Below are positions 58,701 to 64,000 of a stretch of 64,000 nt of DNA, in pieces. The stretch is from Pontederia crassipes (Eukaryota > Streptophyta > Magnoliopsida > Commelinales > Pontederiaceae): assembly GCA_030549335.1 (NCBI GenBank), contig CM060198.1:64337958-64401957 (forward strand), given 5' to 3'. The number at the start of each line of letters is the position of its first letter. The first letter of the stretch is position 1. The notes beneath the pieces are model-generated. The model was not told the origin of the DNA. It saw only the letters and a program-made list of their open reading frames with translations, and did not search any database. A program made the translations under genes and the position numbers.

Positions 58701-60944
58701 GTTGATATTGTAGCTTCTTGTAGTAATAAATTGCTGATGTTCAATAATTAAACTGAAGGAATAAATCCTATCTTGGTAACTAATTCAGTGCAAATTCCAA
58801 AGAGGCAAAGAGAACTATGCCGAATGCCACAAATAATGTACCATCACTGACCATTGTGCTATCAACAGCTAATCTTAAACTACTGTACTGATCCCATAAG
58901 GCACCAAATACGTTACCTACCTGTGTTTAATTCCAAGGACATCAATGATTATGTGACCAGATGTTCTTTCCATAAGCACAAAACCATATGAAGCAGCTGC
59001 ATAAACAAGTGCTTGTTCATCGGGAGATTCGCCCTGGTAATCAATCAAACCCACTTTAGGATCTGATGTCTCCAAGACTAGAGGCACAATGGTATTACAG
59101 GCTGCTAACGCGAGGAAGAACTCACGAGCATGCTTCCCTTCCTCTGTGTCCTCACCATTTCTAAGTATCTTTACAAGTTGAGGGTCTGTCTTGACCACAA
59201 TCTTGGGCCTCCAGACCTGATCCTTGACTGCTACCAAGCAAAATATGGCAGAATGAAAATTTATCCTGTGAATTGAATCGATACTAGCTAATGGCTAATG
59301 AACAATGCAAAAGCTTCTACCTATGACGGAATACTCTGTGCTATTGTCTGGCGAAGGAGGTTTTCCCGCACTGTAGTCGACCCCCCGAATGCTCGCGCAC
59401 TGAAATTCCATCTTGTTTTCAGTCAATGTCCCTGTCTTGTCAGAGAATACATACTTAATCTGCCCAAGATCCTCATTTATGTTAAGAGCCCGGCACTGGA
59501 ACCTTGAATTTGAGCCCTCATCATACAATGTCGTGTCGCGGATCATGAAGTATGCCTGTCCGAGCCTGACCAGCTCCATGGAGATGTAGAGCGATATTGG
59601 AATCATGATCTGGAATACGATCACTGACATAAGGAAGGTGATAAAGACCTGCATCCCAATTCCATAGTAGTTATAGTACTGCTTCTCACCACCGTCACCA
59701 CTGGTGTAGTCCCTCTTCCTAAAGAATTGCATCATCTCCAGTTCGTCATTATGGTTCCTAATCCAAACTCCGTTTAGTGCTGCTGCCAGCGAGCAGAGCC
59801 CAATGAGGATAGCGGATAGCAGCAGCGTCTCCCTGTTCATGTGCATCTCCAACCGGCTGCGCTTGGAGGGCGCCCCCGAGCTGTTGAGCATGACCTTGGT
59901 GTCCTTCCCAGCGTACACGACTACACCGACCGCCCAAGCTGTGTTCTTGAGCTCGCAGCCTCGAAGCATGATGTTGGATGGACCAAGCGACACGCGCCTC
60001 CCATCCACGTCCATGTTGGCATGGAATCCATAGATGTTGCGGTTTGGGCGCTCGCACCGGAGGACCAGGTTGGCTAGGGCGGCGTCAGCGATGACACCGT
60101 CCGTCCCTGTGGATCTGGCCATGGTTTCCTGCTTAGCGTAACGAGTCTTGAGGTTGGACTCTCCGTCGAGGTTAATCGTCTGGAGGTACGCGACGCCCGT
60201 GGGGTCGCTGGTGGCGAGCACGACCATGTCGCAGGGGAGCGTCTCGTTGGCGGAGACCTTGATGATCTCGCCGACGCAGACGTCCCTCCAGCGCTTGGTC
60301 CGGAACTCGCCCGCCGGGAGGTCAAGCACGGCGGCGGGACGGTTGTTCTCGATGCGGTCCGAGCGGTGCCGGCGCCAGTCCTCGTACGCATCCTTGACGG
60401 CGGTGACGAGGAGGACGAAGGCGAGGGGGAGGATGGAGGCGCCGCGGCCGAAGACCGCGAGCTGCGGCAGCTGGTTCAGGACGGCGATGATGAGGAAGTA
60501 GACATATGCGACGCGGTGGAACTGTTCGAAGAGGTTGCGGGGAAGGAAGGTGAGGAGGGAGTACTTAGCGGTGCGGATGGCGTTGCCCGCCGCGTCGAAC
60601 CGGGCGTTGGACCGCTCCGGGTCGCCCACGTAGACAAGCCGCGCCTCCTCGTCCGGGATATCGGCACCCTGGGACGAGGCGAGGCGGTCCGACTCCGCCC
60701 GGGAGCCGTAACGCACGGCGGCAACCGCCAGGGCCGGAGCCGCGGCGGGGCCGACGTCCGCGGCGAAGGAGATGCGGTCGAGGGAAGCACGGGAGCGGGA
60801 CCGACGGTGGGAGACGGCGGACGGCAGGGGCGGGATCGGGTCCGGTGGCTGCGGTGGGAGCTCCTGGACGGGCTTCAGGAGGTCTCGTAGTGTTGTAATA
60901 GGAGGAGAAGGTGGAGGTGGAACTGTTGGGCTGTCTTCAGCCAT
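55719..60944 (-). CDS. ALA1: P4-type ATPase, phospholipid flippase (ALA1-like)
   Basis: Seven exons: 60944-59321, 59230-58921, 58333-57625, 57520-57397, 57300-57081, 56506-56048 and 55929-55719. All junctions are GT-AG and in frame, giving 1218 residues (Arabidopsis ALA1 has about 1158). Visible motifs are P4-specific DGES (residues 260-263), the phosphorylation site [15 protein letters not shown] (Asp502), KGADSSMFG and [20 protein letters not shown] in the nucleotide domain, and the hinge [18 protein letters not shown] split across exons 4 and 5. The C-terminal membrane segments follow ([34 protein letters not shown]). P4 ATPases move phospholipids to the cytosolic leaflet, usually with an ALIS/CDC50 subunit. 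A proline-rich N-terminal tail with RSRSRAS precedes the conserved core. The ATG at 60944 is the first in frame. The identity of the subfamily is strong; strict orthology is inferred. Confidence 0.95.
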
Positions 60945-61880
60945 ACGAACTCGAACTTGGATCAAAATTGCTGTTTTAGGATGCTGCGGATTTGTGTGGA
61001 AGGTCTCAAAGAGGAGGGAATTGAGACACGGACGATAAAAATTGCAACTTTGGAGTGGAACAAGTTGGGAGGCTTTGGGAAGAGAAAGAGGCGAACTGGT
61101 GCTTGGAAGATCAAGATTGCATTTTTATTGCGTTGCGTTGTTTGGTTGGTGAGATGGGGGTGGCGTCTGCTGAAGTCAATGGAGGTGATGGGGTTGACAA
61201 GGGGGGAGTTGAATTGAACCGGGAAAGGAGGGAGAGAGAGGTAGGGCACTGAGTTGGGGCGGGTTGAAATGAGCTTGAACCAATAGCACAGAGGAGAGAG
61301 AGGAAGAGAAAAGGAGAGAGATGATATTAATTAAAGAGAAAGAAGTTAAAGGCTTTTAAAGGGATTGGATAGGAGGGAAGGAGAAAAGGGAGGGAAATAG
61401 GATTCACGTAAGAAGGGCATATATATGTTTTTCCTCCTTTACTGAAGCAAAAGATCTAGTCTCTTATGTGAATTGTCTGAATCAAGAATGGATGTTGATA
61501 TGAGAGAAATGGAGAGAGAGAGAGAGAGTTACTGTGTGTGTGTGTGGTTTGTGTGAGTAACTGTAACTTGAGGATAAAGAGAAACTTCATCTGAATTTCA
61601 TGTGATGATTGATGAGCCTGTCTACAATTAGATAATGATTAGTCAAACAAGGAGGGTAGAAGACTAGAGATATGAAATGGAAGAAGAGAGAAAGCAGAGA
61701 GAGAGAGAGAGAGGGCTTCTAGAAAGATTCTGTCAGAACAGATCAAGGAGGACAGTAGTACAAAGGAATTAACAAATGGATCATCCATCTGCTGGAATTG
61801 GGTGGAGGCTGACTGGCTTTTCTGGGTTACAAGAGGGTCACCAAGAGGCATCTGCTCTGCTGTGCTCCTGTGCTACTGTG
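60945..61880 (-). promoter_or_regulatory. 5' leader and promoter region of the ALA gene
   Basis: Just upstream of the ATG the minus strand is CT-rich for several hundred bases (about 61190-61540, with (CT)n near 61511-61528 and 61679-61712), as in many plant 5' leaders. I cannot place a transcription start or a convincing TATA box. Open frames here on both strands are compositional. Confidence 0.4.
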
Positions 61881-61914
61881 GTGAATGAAACATTTTACAT
61901 CTTTTCGGTCGAGA

Positions 61915-61965
61915 TCAGTGATCAAAATTATTAACATTCGACTAATTTAATGTTCGAGTGTGAGC
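61915..61965 (-). repeat. Short sequence related to the SINE tail at 53060-53105
   Basis: On the minus strand, AATTAGTC-N2-ATG-N-TAATAATTTTGA-N-CAC appears here and in the body of the probable SINE. The matching stretch is about 30 bp with three or four differences. It may be a truncated copy of the same family. Confidence 0.35.
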
Positions 61966-61969
61966 AAAA

Positions 61970-62318
61970 TAATATAACTTAACTGCTACTAACAATAGAA
62001 GCAGATGGAGGGTCCTTGTATCAGATTTCAAGCATCCAAAGTTCTTACTTCTTACAGAATCGTTGTAATGAACTCCAAGAAAATCAATCACTTATGCAGC
62101 ATATTCAGTTATGGTTTTAGATTAAATGATGTACTTTATTCGTAGAATGTAGATCAATCCACTACCATGTGCTAATCGTTAGCCTTACCAGATAATCATC
62201 AGACTAGCTGCAGTAAAGAGATCTACTTTGATATATCTGAATGCATTTCTATAAATGATTTATCCCTTTCCACTTTCTTCTTTTTTTTTCGGTGAATATC
62301 CCTTTCCACCTTCTGATA

Positions 62319-62353
<35 letters not shown>

Positions 62354-64000
62354 AGAAACAGTTGTGTTCGTCACATGATGCCCATTTTGTGTCTCCTATT
62401 GAATGTCCAACCATCAAAAAAAAAATTTTATTTTGCTGAATACCTTATTCATGTCTTAGAAACTTTCCAATATCTATCTCTGGAAGCTCCAAATCCTAAA
62501 GCATGCAACAATGACCATGAAAAGAAGTAATGCCTTGTATTGCCAATGCCAAAACCAGGGTAAACAAGATTTGCTAGATGAAGCAAATGTGAGATTAATT
62601 AGCAATTTGATTGTTATCAAAGTATACATATTTTAAAATTTTAGAGAAATAATTTTATTTTCTGAAATATATTACTAACATAATAAATTAATCGTATTTT
62701 TAGTCCAAAAGTTATATTTGTATTTTTTTCTACTTCCTTTCATATTTCTCTTTTCATTGTTATCATCTTAAATTTATTTTCTTTTTATCTTTCCATTCCC
62801 TCCTCTTGGCATTGTTCCCTTTGTTTTCTCCATTGAATTTATTTCCACTTTCTTATTTTGTTCCCTTTGTTTTCTCCATTGAATTTATTTCCACTTTCTT
62901 ATTTCCTTTTGAATGTGTCTCACTCCATTATAAAGTCTTTCCATTTTTTTCCTATCTTTTTTTTTGATAAGTTATTACCTGTCTTTTACCATTTTTTTTA
63001 TTCTAAATTAGATCAACTTCAGTTCAATCGGTCGGATCGATCAATGAGGGGAATGGGAAGGAAAGAAAATAAGAAAAAAGATAAAGAAAGGGAAGAGAAG
63101 AGAATTTTTACACTTCTTTTTGGGGGTTGAAATAAAATAGCACAAATGAAAAAAAAAATAAAGAGAAAAAATGGAGATTCTCATCCATTAAAATTTTATC
63201 CAAACAAAGAGAAATTTATTTTACCTTCTCTTCCTTTTTTTTATCCTTCTTTCACCTCAATCCAAACATAGTGTAAGGGGAAGTAAAGGTAAAGGTAAAG
63301 GGTGGAAAGTGAATGTAGGAGGATGAAGGTGAATAGTTACGCTGTTTGATCGATATCATTAAAGAAAGAAAAATGAATATTAAGTGATTAATTTATTTAG
63401 ACGATTTTATTCTTTATATATAATTATATATTTAATTTATTTGATCAAAATTAGAAATATATATTAAATATATCATTTCCCTCATTTCCATCCCGATTTA
63501 AAGAAGAAAGAAAAATAGAACATTAGAAAATAATTGAAGAAAAAGAATGGGACTTTCCTCTTAATTTCCTTTCAATTTAAACTCAATCGAGAGAAACGGA
63601 TTTTTCTCCTTTCCCCTTTCCTCCTTACCGTTCTTTCACCCCCAACCACACGGACCCCAAGAGAAGGTCATAAAATACTATGTATAAAATGTTATTGTTA
63701 GAAATTAATTCTCAAATTATATTTAATTGTTAAGAATTAGCACAAAAAAATACTTGAACATCTCATAAGCTAAGCAAAATAACTCATTTTCCCGGGCTAT
63801 AAAAAAATTATAGTGAGGTCCATTTATATTAATTCCCATACCAAATTTATTTCATGATTAAATGAGTAGAAAAAGATCAAAGAAGAGGAGCTCCTTTCAT
63901 TGTACTTAATGCAAAGACTTTCTTTTCTTTTGCCTTGGAGACTAAGTTGGCTCGGTTTGCTTGCTCTATACGTCTACAAATGAAGGCAAAGGAAGCATCC
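61970..64000. other. Gene-free right flank
   Basis: AT-rich with homopurine/homopyrimidine tracts, a GA repeat at 62323-62350 and a 41-bp tandem duplication near 62812-62900 (TTGTTCCCTTTGTTTTCTCC and following, repeated). No supportable gene; the frame at 62858-63130 is Phe/Ser/Lys-rich low complexity. Confidence 0.55.

Noticed and set aside
60074-60890. Long frames antisense or out of frame over ALA exon 1
   Set aside because: They are by-products of the very high GC content of the exon; the sense frame contains all P4 ATPase motifs.

Overview
This window is plant nuclear DNA. The evidence is spliced genes for plant-specific transcription factors (a CDF-type Dof factor and a WUSCHEL-related homeobox factor), a plant-type P4 ATPase, Ty3/gypsy and Ty1/copia LTR retrotransposons, and a decayed insert of chloroplast DNA. 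The ATPase has a very GC-rich first exon and AT-rich later exons. That gradient is common in monocots, so a monocot, perhaps not a grass, is my best guess; the window does not prove it.

Layout. 1-9.3 kb is nested retrotransposon sequence. A degraded gypsy-like LTR (about 551-9240, plus strand) is interrupted by an unidentified AT-rich insert (about 2065-3280) and by a complete, gag-only copia-type element (3640-8350, minus strand). A candidate MITE follows at 9270-9626. A boundary-complete but coding-dead chromodomain-type (Tekay/Del-like) Ty3 element fills 10805-19569, with a 5-bp target duplication, tRNA-Met primer site, gag, zinc knuckle, protease, RT, RNase H, integrase and chromodomain. 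19.6-25.0 kb is gene-poor and AT-rich. 25.0-26.65 kb is a scrambled plastid insert (23S, rps7, 23S, 16S, ycf2, trnN, rRNA spacer, psaB). 26.8-28.25 kb is a long-terminal-inverted-repeat element with a GC-rich core, possibly a Pack-MULE. 28.3-34.2 kb is gene-poor apart from a small GC-rich island at 28.8-29.1 kb.

Three protein genes look real. A cycling Dof factor (plus strand, 34540-39354) has two exons and a 3.2-kb intron carrying a 5'-truncated RTE LINE. A WOX11/12-like gene (minus strand, 42768-44506) has two or three exons. An ALA1-like phospholipid flippase (minus strand, 55719-60944) has seven exons and encodes 1218 residues. The 10-kb gap between the last two holds simple repeats, a probable tRNA-derived SINE and a LINE RNase H remnant. 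The three genes have no obvious joint pathway: photoperiod/circadian regulation, organ founder-cell identity and membrane lipid asymmetry.

The most unusual signal is that two unrelated LTR families (the Ty1-type and the Ty3-type) carry clusters of the same palindrome, CGGTCGACCG, in pairs about 10 bp apart and even with a similar spacer. A third LTR carries a parallel cluster built on CACGGCCGTG. The LTR pairs differ in copy number at these palindromes.
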